A stretch of 64,000 bases of DNA from Trachythela sp. YZ-2020 (GCA_016169945.1 JADLSH010000078.1:62001-126000); one strand, 5' to 3'; counted from the first letter of the stretch, positions 35,426 through 46,447 are shown. Notes: generated from the sequence alone by a model not told the origin. Translations and numbers: made by a program.

Positions 35426-35677
35426 CGTGAGGCCAAGACCTTGTTTGTATTCCACTGTTTTGTTTCATGCAGAAAGTCCTGTTTACATCTCTCTTATCTC
35501 CAATAAGTTTGATGTCCATATGTGACCCACTGGATACCCTTGACCGACTACTCAGATTTTTACGTACATCTTCCATATCCTGATACCTCCAGCCCTCACG
35601 CCATACACTCGTCTTACTACTTGGACATCCTGACTTAGGCTTAGGAAGACCATACCTACCACTTGGCCATTCATCGC
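35426..35677 (-). CDS. receptor copy B exon 2: ApeC domain, N-terminal half
   Basis: The 252-nt exon, phase 1 at both ends, has acceptor tttgcag and donor CACG|GTAAGG. It reads EWPSGRYGLPKPKSGCP, REGWRYQDMED, SGSHMDIKL, RTFCMKQ and RSWPH. The WPxGxYGLPxPxxGCP opening and the FCMK line are the beginning of ApeC. The last codon is completed by exon 3 as glycine, giving SWPHGSYCIY across the junction. The copy C paralogue is 55555-55806. Confidence 0.85.
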
Positions 35678-36069
35678 CTGCAAACAAGAGCATGGTACGT
35701 TGAAGGTCAGGCAGCCCAAACGTACAACTGGCCTTTGCAGCAATAGTAGATAAATTATTTTCTGCATTTTTAATAAGATTATCAGCGTAAAGTGTTTTAT
35801 AAGGTTTCATTTCAATAAGAAGTTAGTGATATAATAATACTAACAAAATAACAACGTGATGTGACTGACGTCACATCCGGTTTACATCATTAACCTAATA
35901 CACAACATTCTCCACCTAGTTTAAAATATCAGTCCAAGGAATATTCTGAGTATTAAAAGTCAAATAAACAAAATCAATTTGTTTTAACGCTTAACTGTTT
36001 ATTCGAAACGATCATGCATGGTGGTCCGCGATTTTTGATGGGCAACGCCGAACAAGTAAAGATCTTGTG

Positions 36070-36425
36070 GGGATTGAAAACGCGGAGACAGCGGTAAAAA
36101 TAGACAGGTCACACCGCCTAGAAAAGAAGCGAGAAGGAAGCCACAAACCAATGAAGTTAATACACAAGAAAATATTCTCACTCATTCTGATATGGATAGA
36201 CTAAACCAACGATATAGCATTAAGAGCAAACAATATGAAAGTTTGGATATGAAAAATAATTTTAATACTATAAATTGCAACTATTACACACCAAGTAATT
36301 TTAGAGACAAACGATTTTTCATTCAAATATACGGAGTATTGCAAATAAATTTGATAATTTCAAACAATTAATTAACGCACTAAATATCAAATTTCAAGTA
36401 ATGGGACTAACAGAAACCTGGTTTC
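36070..36425 (+). pseudogene. LINE fragment: ORF1 end and endonuclease start
   Basis: 36073-36180 reads NAETAVKIDRSHRLEKKREG, reminiscent of the RAHR motif of L1-type ORF1 proteins. 36317-36422 reads HSNIRSIANKFDNFKQLINA and then QVMGLTETWF, the start of an EEP endonuclease including the ET(W) motif. A frameshift precedes the second part. It is antisense to copy B, in intron 1. Confidence 0.6.
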
Positions 36426-36599
36426 ATGCATGTGTTATTTGTTCATGCATGTGTACTGCAAACAAGTTTTTCCGATTAATTTTTCTAAAGCCGGTATCAC
36501 TATCTTTAAGGAAACTTGTCAATTTTTCGTCATTTACACGAGCAAATATCCGTTGTCAAGAGAAACTTGTCAAAGAAAACTTGCTCGTCTGTGCGGAGG

Positions 36600-37598
36600 C
36601 AAAAAATTGAGGAAACAATGCGCAACATTTTTTTAAGCGGCCCAGAAGTGCCACGGCGAAATTTTGTGGAAACATCACACCAATTTTTTTATGGGAACAC
36701 CACAGCAAATTTTTATGGAAACATCGCGGCAAATTTCTATCAAAACACACAGCAAATTTTTATCAAAACATCACAACAAATTTTTATCAAAACATCACAG
36801 CAAATTTTTATGGAAACATCGCAGCAAATTTTTATCAAAACACCACAGCAAATTTTTTTATAAAATAACATGTATATAACGCGTGCTCTGATTGGTCGAA
36901 ACCCGTGTTTGGATCAGGCCATCCAACCACGGAAGACTATCGTGTTGTTGTTATTTTATAAAACAATTACTTTATGGTTTCCGTGTTTGGATGGCCTGAT
37001 CCAAACACGCGGGAATGTTGCGAGAGTTAAGAAATGCGAGCTTTTCTTAACTCGAGCAACATTCCCTAGTAACCATAAAGTAATTGTATAATCAAAACAT
37101 CACAGCAAATATTTATCAAAACATCACAGCAAATTTTGATCAAAACATCACAGCAAATTTTTGTCAAAATATCACAGCAAATTTTTGTCAAAATATAACA
37201 TGCAAGATTTCTTTCATGAAATTAAGCTAGAGACCGAGTTGCTTCCGCTGTCAACTACTTCCGCTAGCAAATTTACTTCAGCCACCCGCCAAATTTCGAC
37301 AAAAATTTGCCACGATGTTTTGATAAAATTTCTCCTGTTTTGACATAAATTTGCCGTGATGTTTTGACAAAAATTTACCGTGATATTTTGACAAAAATTT
37401 ACCGTGATATTTTGACAAAAATTTGCTGTGATGTTTTGATAAAAATTTGCTGTGATGTTTTGATAAAAATTTGCCGCGATGTTTCCATAAAAATTTGCTC
37501 CTGTGTTCAAGAAATCGTTGTGATTTTTCCACAAAATTTCGCCGTGGCAATTCTGGGCCGTTTAAAAAAATGTTGTGCATTGTTTCCTCAATTTTTTG
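36600..37598. repeat. 1-kb foldback element made of short tandem repeats
   Basis: The left edge gcaaaaaattgaggaaacaa and following gcggcccagaagtgccacgg return as reverse complement at the right edge (ccgtggcaattctgggccgt... attttttgc). Inside the left arm a unit of about 24 bp (cagcaaatttttatcaaaacatca-like) repeats in direct order to about 37200, and its complement repeats from about 37290 to 37500. An independent palindrome occupies the middle (36885-37090). Confidence 0.8.
36885..37091. repeat. nested palindromes within the foldback element
   Basis: acaattactttatggttt (about 36963) pairs with aaccataaagtaattgt (about 37072), and gggaatgttgcgagagttaa pairs with ttaactcgagcaacattccc. The left arm is interrupted by gtgtttggatggcctgatcc-aaacac, itself a palindrome that also occurs at about 36902-36925. 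This indicates a small palindromic element inserted in a larger one. Confidence 0.7.
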
Positions 37599-37783
37599 CC
37601 GCGGCCCTTGTGGACCACCGTACTTTAGATATACGCTCACCCTCCAGCTACTTATTGTCATTAGCATTAAAAACGCTGAAATAAAAATAGAAGGCCCCTA
37701 CTGTATGTAGGCTGGAACATCTCCAAAACCCACAAATATTCTCTCCATTCAGGTGGTTTCGATCAAGCTATTTTGTAGCATAC

Positions 37784-37853
37784 CTTGGGCTTGGGTGAGT
37801 GAAATGGCTGCTCCAAGTAAACAGGCAAAAATAACGCTGATTCCGATAATCAT
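37784..37853 (-). CDS. receptor copy B exon 1: signal peptide
   Basis: The 70-nt exon contains the ATG at 37853-37851 and ends at donor CAAG|GTATGC, phase 1. It reads MIIGISVIFACLLGAAISL then TQAQ, a typical signal peptide with cleavage likely after the TQA region. A pyrimidine-poor but proper acceptor (ggttaccag) lies five bases before the ATG, so a leader exon must be spliced upstream. The paralogous exon at 13240-13309 has AAG instead of ATG. This start is the only in-frame ATG after the acceptor. Confidence 0.75.
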
Positions 37854-38290
37854 CTTTCTGGTAACCTATAATAGAGGAAGAAAATGGATCGACCGGGCTT
37901 TGCATTCATTTACTTAAACCAGCGGAAACATGAATGTTTAAAACTAGACCGAATACTGCAATACGCTTATACGCCATTTCTCATTAGAGGGACCTGACGA
38001 AAATGTAAGCAAGAGTACAAATTTACACGATATTGTTCCCTTCTGGTTCACATAATGCATGAAACGAAACGAATTCGAGGCACAACTAACCGTACGTATT
38101 CCCATGTTAACAAGTGGACTGGATGAATATAATTTTCGTACGGTTCTGAATTCGTGTCTCACGTGAACGTAGTGTAAATCTAAGACGAGTTTTCGGTCTC
38201 ATGTATTTATTAACAATTGTAGAAACACCACGCAGTCACTATGCATGTCTTACTCATTTCCGATCAATTCCTGAAAATACATCAACTTAC

Positions 38291-38380
38291 CAGCATGCTA
38301 AACCTAAACTGAGATAGTGTACCATAAACAGAACACCAAGTCACCACTGGAATACAACAGCAGCTAGCTGGTTCAACTAG
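38291..38380 (-). promoter_or_regulatory. noncoding first exon (5' UTR) of copy B
   Basis: The minus-strand sequence tggtacactatctcagttta leads to donor GCTG|GTAAGT. It is homologous to 14697-14785 upstream of the MAM gene. Transcript start and promoter elements cannot be fixed from sequence alone. Confidence 0.4.
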
Positions 38381-38759
38381 TTTAAATCACAATGTTGCCG
38401 TAGAGTAAATATCAAGTATATTCAGTTGGCAAATTGCCAGTATACACTCCTAGTCACGTCTCCGTATTGGTTGAATCACAAAACATATCAAGTGCCACGT
38501 CTGCAAGAAACAAAGAAAAAGCCATACAGCGTCGCATGACTCGCATCATTGAAATTTCGTAATTTTAAACTGATTCGAAGCAATGCCAATAAATAGATTG
38601 ATAAACCAGTTTGCCAATAATTGTAATGCAAGTCTACGCGTAATCTCCTACACAATGATAGCGGGAAATACGCCTTTTGGATAAGGATTTTTATGAAACT
38701 TTAAGTGGCACTTCCCGAATTTTATATCAGCTCCTTGAAATGTGTTGAAACTACAATAT

Positions 38760-39370
38760 TGGACACAATGGACTTACTCAGGCATTCCCATGCGGATTCT
38801 GGAATACTTTCTATTTTTTCTCAGTGTTCTCACCAGGTTATGACGTCATACTGTGTATTTATAACTTAACAAACAACGGCAAAATGCTATCCATTTTTTT
38901 TAAATAGACTATATTAGTTGTTTATTACATAATCATATGGCGCGAGGTTAAAAAATCGTTGGCGTTTGGCATGAGATACGAAATTGGCAAGTGTAACTAA
39001 GTTTGTGCCTTAGTCTATTGTCATAAGTATATTAACACTATAACTTCAAGAATTGATTAACAGTATTTAAAACACACAAGATTTCCTATTTTTACCTGGA
39101 TTTTTTCCCCAATATTAAGAAACTACGATGCATTTGGCGTGAAGGATCGTAAATGTACGTTGGCGTATACACGGCGTAGAGTTTACATGGTGCATGCACC
39201 CTTCGTTAAGAATACGACTGAAAGTGAATGTTGGCACGCGGGAAGTCAAGAGTTATGCGAATATATAAACAAGTAAATATCTGGTCAGTTCGTCATCAAA
39301 AATTTCTTTCAGGAAGTCGCTACTTCTAGCTCTGTACGAAAAGCACAAATCATACCCAACTTCAGAAAAT
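38760..39370 (-). repeat. inverted copy of the 41.9-42.5 kb block
   Basis: ctcaccaggttatgacgtca at about 38830 is the reverse complement of 15294-15313. cttagttacacttaccactt near 42067 matches the reverse complement of about 38985-39005, and ggatcgtaaatgtacgttgg near 39143 pairs with 41930-41960. The block is therefore inverted relative to its two homologues. Confidence 0.7.
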
Positions 39371-39409
39371 AATGCATAAAACATACCTTAATTAAGAGAC
39401 TTCATTCAT

Positions 39410-40012
39410 GAAGCTCCGTTTACACGGCACCAGATTTTGTCCGGATAAAAAATTTGTACTAATTGGTGCGTTTACACGGTACCGCGGACAAATTTTGTCC
39501 ACATTGGCTTCCCGTTTACACGGTACCGGATCATTTCCTTATCATGCCTATAATTATATTCGGTGTTTTTTCGGCAGAATTTCGAAGATGATCAGACATG
39601 GCTAAGGCATTGATATATACTTCTCTTCCAACTTTTATATAGGGTAGTGAAGTATCCTGAACTATAGCATCAAATTTTCTTTCTATTTCGATAGAAATTG
39701 GTTTTTAGGAATATTTAAACTTTTCTCTTTCAAGGTTTCATTTCTCCTTGAAAGTTTTTGGCTAAACTTGTGTTCTACAATATAACGTCAATATGAAATG
39801 TACCCTGTGACACGGCATGTAAACGTATAGTAAACAGAAAACTGGAACGAATCCGTACAAATATTTGTCCGGTTTAGCGTTTACACGATACCGGACAAAT
39901 ATTCGTCCGGCACAATTTGAAACTAGTATATACGCTTTCGTATATAGGAGGACGAAAACTTGCACGGATAGGTGGTAAAAATTTTGTCCGGATAGGGCTG
40001 TCCCGTTTAAAC
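39410..40012. repeat. scattered tttacacggtaccgg repeats
   Basis: The phrase gtttacacggtaccgg followed by acaaattttgtccg recurs in both orientations at about 39418, 39468, 39512, 39840, 39883 and 39976. These look like termini of one or more decayed MITEs. No gene is seen here. Confidence 0.6.
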
Positions 40013-40175
40013 GCGGCGGTGCCCCATACTTTTCAGATGCTTCCGCAGCCTTTGAATACTAATAGTATATATTACATGTTGCTGGACATCAGTCCTATAG
40101 TCGACTACAAACAGATATAAATGTATGCCATTATCCCATCGGTGGTATGTCAAGGTATAAATATTTTGTACTCAC

Positions 40176-40372
40176 CACGCATAAACGGCAATCCAGCTCA
40201 ATCCAACAGCACAATCTTCACTACCAGCGCTAGATAAATCAACACTGTGACCCGGGTATACGGCGAAAGACAGTTTGCTAGCACTGTAATGAATAGCCAC
40301 ATCAAAGCTTGGTTGACCATGTCGACCATGTACTGCGACCGAGGTAAGTACAAGCACAAGATAATTTTTCAT
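40176..40372 (-). CDS. candidate first exon with signal peptide, unknown protein
   Basis: The reading starts at ATG 40372 and is open for 65 codons to donor GCGTG|GTGAGT. It begins MKNYLVLVLTSVAVHG, a plausible signal peptide, and goes on RHGQPSFDVAIHYSASKLSF and AVYPGHSVDLSSAGSED to GLSWIAVYA. The donor is conserved in the duplicate at 43011. I do not recognise the protein and see no second exon downstream. The opposite strand carries a competing GAG|GTAAGT donor at 40342-40350, so strand is uncertain. Confidence 0.35.
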
Positions 40373-40683
40373 GGTATAAGGTATTTGTATTTCGCGTGGT
40401 ACTTATTTTCCCTCATACAGTCTAGAACTTTCTCTGATAAGAGGCCATTGCTTGCAACGTCGGAGCAGTGTATTCTGCTGCAGTTAGCCAACGATTTCTT
40501 ATGTCTAATCGTAGCTCATCCAAAACAGGCCAGTTTTGGTTTTGACTGCGGATTCGATTCAAATAACGTGTTCGATGTCGAGATAACATTGCAGTTGATC
40601 TTCACATGTAGCTGAGAAGTTTAACTGATTTTAATTATCATTCGGGTTTTGCATATAGCCACAATGGGCTCTATTAACATAAC

Positions 40684-40880
40684 AATAGTACCATCCAGTC
40701 ACGATCCAGTGATCAGAATGTTCCATTGTCTTTTCATTGTTTGGAATCCCACTGTTTTCCATATAGTCTCACTCTAATCCCCCTTTACATGCAATGACGT
40801 CGCAAATGAATGAGTGACTGGATGACATGGAGAACAGTGGGATTTTTTCCGATCACTGGATCGTGACTGGATGGCACTAT
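40684..40880. mobile_element. MITE of the ccatccagtcac family, complete copy
   Basis: The left end accatccagtcacgatccag-tgatc is mirrored at the right by gatcactggatcgtgactggatgg. The inner arms aatcccactgttttccat and atggagaacagtgggatt also pair. Fragments of the family occur at about 26680, 31840, 54435, 55350, 59140 and 60110 in receptor introns. Confidence 0.75.
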
Positions 40881-40999
40881 TGTTTACACTAAATATTATC
40901 AAAAGCTCACATTGGCATATAACCTGTCAAATGCTCTTGACAAACATGAAAGTTTGACGTGAGAATAAACAATGTTTCTATCGGCTGTGACTGTTCGTC

Positions 41000-41900
41000 A
41001 AACGAAACTACTTTGTATATATTGCAAATGGTGAAAAGTATTTTACATTTAGTGATTTATTAACAATTTTAAAAATTCGTAGCTACAAACTACTAACATT
41101 AATATTTTAATGGCTGCATAAATTTGCTTATAACTATACATTGTGTGTAGAACTAGCGCGTTAAAAATCTTCGCTTTCAAAATTGGTTCTAAACACTGAT
41201 CTGAGATCAGTGGTTCTAAAGCATAGCCGTACAATGGACAGTAAGCTCAGAACCCGATTTTATGCTCCTCATTATTGAAACCACTAAACAACAGACACAT
41301 TATAAGTACAAAATCTTAAAATATGAAGCAAAAACTACCTCTATATTACGTGTATAAAGATTAAAGAACAAACTCTTATTCAATGCTACAAACTATATAT
41401 ATAATATATATGATCATGAAGTCTTAACGACATAAAGTACAAACGGAAACCGAAAAATAAGAACATCTTGAATAAATCGAAAAATGAGAAGATGCCATGC
41501 AGTGCCTCCTAATTCATATGTAGACATGCAGAGCCAGATACCCTGGAAATTTGAAAACATATACTCGAAAGATAGCAAAACACTTGCCAGACTTGCCAAT
41601 GACTCTTCTCTTGTCTTGTAACTGGTAACTAATTAAACATCTAGACAGTGCATGGACGTCTCAAAGCTATTTATTCGTATAGATTATTCTAATGCTTAGT
41701 TACCTTTGTTCTACTTTATGTTTACACAAAATAGAACAATAGTAACTAAGCATGCGAGTTATCCAAAATTGTGAATTAGGTATAAACAAGCGTTAGCCAA
41801 ATTGGTCTATTTGCGTGTCTATCGCGACAAACTTGAAAAAGTTCGTGATTTTTTCAAGTTTGAGAGCACTAAATCACATCGCTCAGCAGGTGCCTTTAAT
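41000..41900. other. no gene seen
   Basis: AT-rich sequence without coding structure. Confidence 0.4.
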
Positions 41901-42800
41901 TCCATGTAAACTATACGCAGGAGATACGTACGCCAACGTATATTTACGATCTTTCACGCGAAATACATCGGATTTTCATGTAAAAATAGCAAATCTTGGG
42001 TGTGTTTTTAAAACATATTCTTGAAGTTATACTGTGAGTATATATGACAATGGACTCAGACACAAACTTAGTTACACTTACCACTTCGGTATTTCATGCC
42101 AATACGCCAATTTTTAATCTCACGCAGGATATCTCCGGCGTGGAGTAAATGAAATGCAGTCAAGGTATTCTACGGAAGACTTTCGAACCGTCCCTGCAAT
42201 TGAAAATAAGTATTCTTTCAGTAATTATTCACAAATCAGTTCTATGTTCATATAACTTTTTCTGAGGATGATTCTGTAATATACAACTAATATAGTGTAT
42301 TTAAAACAAACAGATAACATTTTCCCGTTGTTTCTTCAGCTAGACGTCATAACCACAGTAAGACGTCATAAACTTGTGTGATCTGTGGGTAGTCATCGAC
42401 CGTGTGGTGACCATCATTATCCAATATTATAGTTTCAAGGAGCTGCTAACTTCCAGGGACGGCTACTTTCAAAAAGTTTCTAGATTAGTTCAAGAAACCG
42501 CTACTTTCGGCGCCGCATGAAAAGTATAAAACATAGTAACATAGCCTAATTCACGCCCAAACTGTAACGACTTGCAGGACGATAACAAGTTGTTGAATTG
42601 CAGGACGATAACAAGTTGTTGGAACAACTTGTAACAAGTCTGTTGAATCAACAACCTGAATCGTAGCAAGTTGTCAACACGCCGTTGCCAACTTGTCAAC
42701 AAGCTAGGAACAAGCTGCGAACACATTATATTCTGATAAGAAGTTAATGTTGAAGCAGCGTTGGTACAAAAACTGCTGCAGGTTCGTTACAACTTGTGCG
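41900..42800 (+). repeat. duplicated block homologous to 15.1-15.8 kb
   Basis: agactttcgaaccgtccctg (42178) matches 15157, aaggagctgctaacttcc (42437) matches 15402, and the acaagttgt minisatellite follows in both. The left part is the inverted partner of 38760-39370. Confidence 0.75.
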
Positions 42801-43010
42801 TTTTTACATGTGTAGGTGGTGGTTTAGTGCTAGGGTTAAGTTTTGGTTTAGGTAGTATTAAATATTATATATTACATGTGGCTGGACTTAAGTTTTATGT
42901 AGTCGGGAAAGTGCCAAACAGACTAGGCTGAGTATCAGGCCCTATGACTACATACAGATATAAATATATGCCATCGGTGGTATGTCAAGGTATAAATACT
43001 TTCTACTCAC

Positions 43011-43180
43011 CATGCATCAGCGGCGATCCAGCTCAATCCAACAGCACAATGTTAACTACCACGCGTTCGATAAATCAACACTGTGACCCAGGTATACGGC
43101 GAAAGACAGTTTGCTAGTATTGTAATGAATAGCTACATCAAAGTTTGGTTCACCATGTCGACCATGCACTGCTACGAATG
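43011..43180 (-). pseudogene. broken duplicate of the 40176-40372 exon
   Basis: VHGRHGEPNFDVAIHYNTSK then LSFAVYLGHSVDLS is readable, but a 1-nt shift then gives a stop, and the ATG region is deleted. The donor ATG|GTGAGT remains. Confidence 0.55.
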
Positions 43181-43489
43181 TGTAATGGTGTAAGGTATTT
43201 GTATTTCGCGTGTTACTTATTTTCGCTCGAGAACTCTCTGATAAAGTGCTATTGCTTGGATCGTCGGAATCTGTATTCTAGTACAGTAACACCAACGATT
43301 TCTTGTCTAATCCTGGCTCATCCTTAATAAGCTAAATTGGGTTTTGACTTCGGATAGAAATAACGCTTTCGGTGTCGAGATAACATTGAAGTTGATCATA
43401 ACATGTGGTTGAGAAGTTTAACTGATCAGTTTAATTATCATTCCTGTTTTGCATATAGCCACAAAAGGCTCTTTGCCTAACACTTAACA

Positions 43490-43770
43490 TAACAATAGTA
43501 CCATCCAGTCACAATCCAGTGATCGGAAGTATTCCATTGTCTTTTCATTGTTTTGAAAATCCCACAGTTCTCCATGCCATCCAGTCGCTCATTGTTTTGA
43601 CATATTTGTGGTGTTATGGAAAGGCTAGCCTGCAAAGCAGGCTCTCGCGGGTTGGGACTTGGGAGAATGGCGAATCACATTGAACTAGTCTCACTCTAAT
43701 CTCCTCAGTTACCATAACTTCACAATTCTCATCACTGGATCGTGACTGAATGGCATCATTTTTATGCTAA
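43490..43770. mobile_element. second copy of the ccatccagtcac MITE, with internal insertion
   Basis: ccatccagtcacaatccagt at 43501 pairs with actggatcgtgactgaatgg at about 43734-43753. The intervening sequence at about 43620-43690 is absent from the copy at 40684. Confidence 0.65.
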
Positions 43771-43908
43771 GTGTTATCAAAAGCCCACGTTGGCATAAAA
43801 CCTCCCAATACTCAAATGCTCTTGACAAACATGAAAGTTTTACATGAGAATATTAGACAATGTTTTTATCTGCTACTGTTCATGGTTGGATGCAAACGAC
43901 AGTATTTT

Positions 43909-45257
43909 CAGGGACGTGGCGACCGGGGTGACGCCTCCCCCCAATAATTCTAAATATTAAAAAGTTGGTCAAAAAATGATTTGTTTTGGTCAAAAAATAT
44001 TGAGAAATTATGCGTTGAGAAAAATGCGCCGCAACGCAAGTATAATAATTCTAAATATTAAAGAGTTGGTCAGAACCTTTGTTGTTCATTAAAATATATT
44101 AAGAAACAATACGTTCTAATTTTCAAATATTATGCGCTCCTGAGTACGTAAGCCGTTGGCCAATAGAAAAAAGCTTAGAGAAGAGGCGCGAAAACTACAT
44201 GAAATGAAACGAGAATGTTAATGTTAGACTTTCCTTAATCGAACAGAGAAGTGTGTTGAAAAAGAGTATCGCTTACAGTATCAGTAAGCGATACATTTTT
44301 TCAGCTCCTTAGTTTGAAGGTACATATCGCGCTTAATTATGTAATGTGGAAAACTTTATAAAGAGGCTTTCGCTAAAGTGCGTCATGCTAAAATTGCTCA
44401 TACGCTTAGGGACGTTTCCAGTTTCCACGCTGAGAAGAATATGTTAATCATTAATACAAACCTTAGTTATTATTTTTATGAAATTGACAATGGTCTGACA
44501 ACACTTTTTTTCTTAATTAGGATCAGACAAGTTTTACATATTTCATTGATTCTTTCCATTTGTTTCTTATTTTTAATACCAACCAAAAATGGCATCTCAA
44601 AGTCAAAGTTGGTCGAGATTTTTGTGCAAATTTGTTTCGTAAAATGCCGAAAATCGTGTCCTGAAGCATAAAAATCTAAAAAATTTCCCAGACTTTCCTT
44701 ACTAGTAACTACCCTTAACATGCGGTCACGTATTACTATAGTGGGGCCAAATTCCCAGTTGGCCTCCACTGACAAATAGGATCAGCACGCCACTGATATA
44801 CGCATTGTCTCAACATCATTCTTTGATCCTTTCTATTTTATAAAAAGTTAAAAAATGCTTGCATTTGAAAAACTTACAAAATGGAGATAGAGTGTCAGGA
44901 CAATAAAGGCAATTGAAAGCTGTTCGGGCCAGTTACGAAGAAATTTCACTGTTAATTGTTAAATTGTAATTGCTAAACATGCTTGTTAGCAATGTAACAA
45001 CCTTTTCAGCGTTGAAGTGATATTTATGTGGTTCAAATGAAAGTGAGAAGCGGCTTAGCAGAGTCTCTGTCATATGCGATCATATACAACTCATCAGGTT
45101 TTTATCAATTCTCTCGTTTTCCCCCAGAATTGTGATACAAAAGTTTGTATATAGAAAGACAAAAAAGTTGGTCATTTTCATTGGAAAAGTTGGTCAAAAT
45201 GATATGACACCCCCCCCCCCCTACACCCCCAATCGTGATTCGTTCGCCACGCTCCTG
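43909..45257. mobile_element. 1349-bp non-autonomous hAT-type element
   Basis: Both flanks carry AGTATTTT (43901-43908 and 45258-45265), an exact 8-bp duplication. The termini are cagggacgtggcgaccg and the complement of cgttcgccacgctcctg (14/17 match). No transposase is readable inside. A right end of the cagtggcgtgctg family at about 44785-44798 suggests a second element nested within. Confidence 0.75.
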
Positions 45258-45259
45258 AG

Positions 45260-45870
45260 TATTTTGCATTGTAAATTTGAGCTGGATTATCCGTTCAATG
45301 CTTTATTAAAACTTTCAAAATCACGTATCATTATGCGTATGAATATTAATACAGTTTAATTCTGGATTTTGTCACTGCCCATGAATATAAGGGCGAAAAT
45401 GGTTCACTACATATTACCGTAATCTCACTAATAACCCCCTCTCAAATACGCCCTCTCGGTAATATGCCCCCTTTTAGATGAAGAAATTTATCAAGCCCCG
45501 TCTCTAATAATTAAGCAACCACCTTAAAACACATTTTATAGATTACAAATTTTATAGATGACACATTTTAAGATTTTTTATTTTCTTTACGCATTGTACC
45601 GTGCTTGAATTATTGAAAGAAAGAAAATCAATTCCTATTACGGGAAAAAATAAATAAGTCCCTACCCCAGTAAATAAATAAGCCCCTCCCACCAAGGTGC
45701 CTGAAAAAAATAAGCCCCCTCTCCCTAGAGAGATTACGGTAATAGGGGACGCTATGTCTTAAAGGAATTTATATATAGAAAAAAGGTACCTAGGGGAAAA
45801 GTTGGAGACGGCATGTGCCCCTTATGTCCTCTCGGATCCTAGGTTATTGTGCCCGCTATACCTCCTTGAC
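45260..45870. other. no gene seen
   Basis: Contains repetitive ataagcccc phrases near 45480-45740 but no exon. Confidence 0.4.
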
Positions 45871-45879
45871 TCCTACCAC

Positions 45880-46196
45880 CCTTAGGCCTTTACTAACTAT
45901 TGCTAATTATCTTCAGGTTATTCAAAACTTGGACGTCTTCGTATCACTCTCTACTCTCATCAGCCGGTATAACATATGCCGAATCTTGATTTGTACATTT
46001 CTTATGACCGCCATCACCTGTGGTATTCTGCCTTCGAGTCTATTCCTATCAAGCTTCGTATAACCAAGAATTTGCGCCGATATTGCGGGCTATTCATAGA
46101 TTCCTTTTTGGTCTGCACAAGGTATTACGTATTCTAGCTCCTCTTCTGAAAGTGGCTGATTATCACCATCGTTCGTCGCCTCCATTTTCAAGGCAT
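45880..46196 (-). pseudogene. tyrosine-tail exon relic (type I)
   Basis: Acceptor tatttccag is kept, and the exon reads DALKMEATNDGDNQPLSEEE and LEYVIPCADQKGIYE before a TAG that truncates it. Sequence beyond is recognisable (LGYTKLDRNRLEGR) but contains further shifts. It is a dead duplicate of the exons at 46448 and 50174. Confidence 0.75.
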
Positions 46197-46447
46197 CTGG
46201 AAATAATAGAATAGAATAAAATAGAATAGAAGCAGGAATAGAATGAAATAGAATAGAAGCATTTGGTAATTTACTATGACACAATCTCAACATTGAGCGA
46301 GATGGTGGAGATGTTGGGGGAGATGGTGGGTTGGAAAGTGCAACATGTTGTATGAGGGAATTTATCCAAGTGGTATGCAAATTTTGTAAAATGGGAAGTC
46401 TCAAACAGTTATGCCCAAAATTGCAGCTTGTTAAATTATTTAGCATT

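Larger units (their letters stand above)
27175..37853 (-). other. gene model: ApeC-CUB transmembrane receptor, copy B (complete)
   Basis: Seven coding exons join: 37853-37784, 35677-35426, 32591-32199, 31761-31402, 30355-30239, 28278-28121 and 27522-27175. Their lengths sum to 1698 nt, 566 codons with the stop, and every junction keeps frame (phases 1,1,1,1,1,0). Predicted protein: signal peptide (1-23), ApeC (about 24-238), CUB (about 239-358), Thr/Ser-rich stalk (about 359-397), transmembrane helix (about 403-426), tail (to 565). A noncoding exon at about 38291-38380 precedes it. No stop or frameshift was found. Introns hold LINE, SINE and MITE insertions. Exon calls rest on splice consensus and paralogue alignment, not transcripts. 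Confidence 0.75.
40060..40900. repeat. segmental duplicate of 42860-43800
   Basis: The order tatattacatgt-gctggac, tggtatgtcaaggtataaat, ccagctcaatccaacagcac, gcatatagccacaa, and the ccatccagtcac MITE is the same in both blocks in the same orientation. Confidence 0.8.

Noticed and set aside
36516..36863. ORF with QQIFIKTS repeats
   Set aside because: Produced by the 24-bp satellite of the foldback element; no splice or start context.
40247..40615. 122-codon plus-strand ORF over the duplicated exon
   Set aside because: Reads through a good GT donor and loses frame in the duplicate; the minus-strand reading begins with a better signal peptide, though neither is certain.
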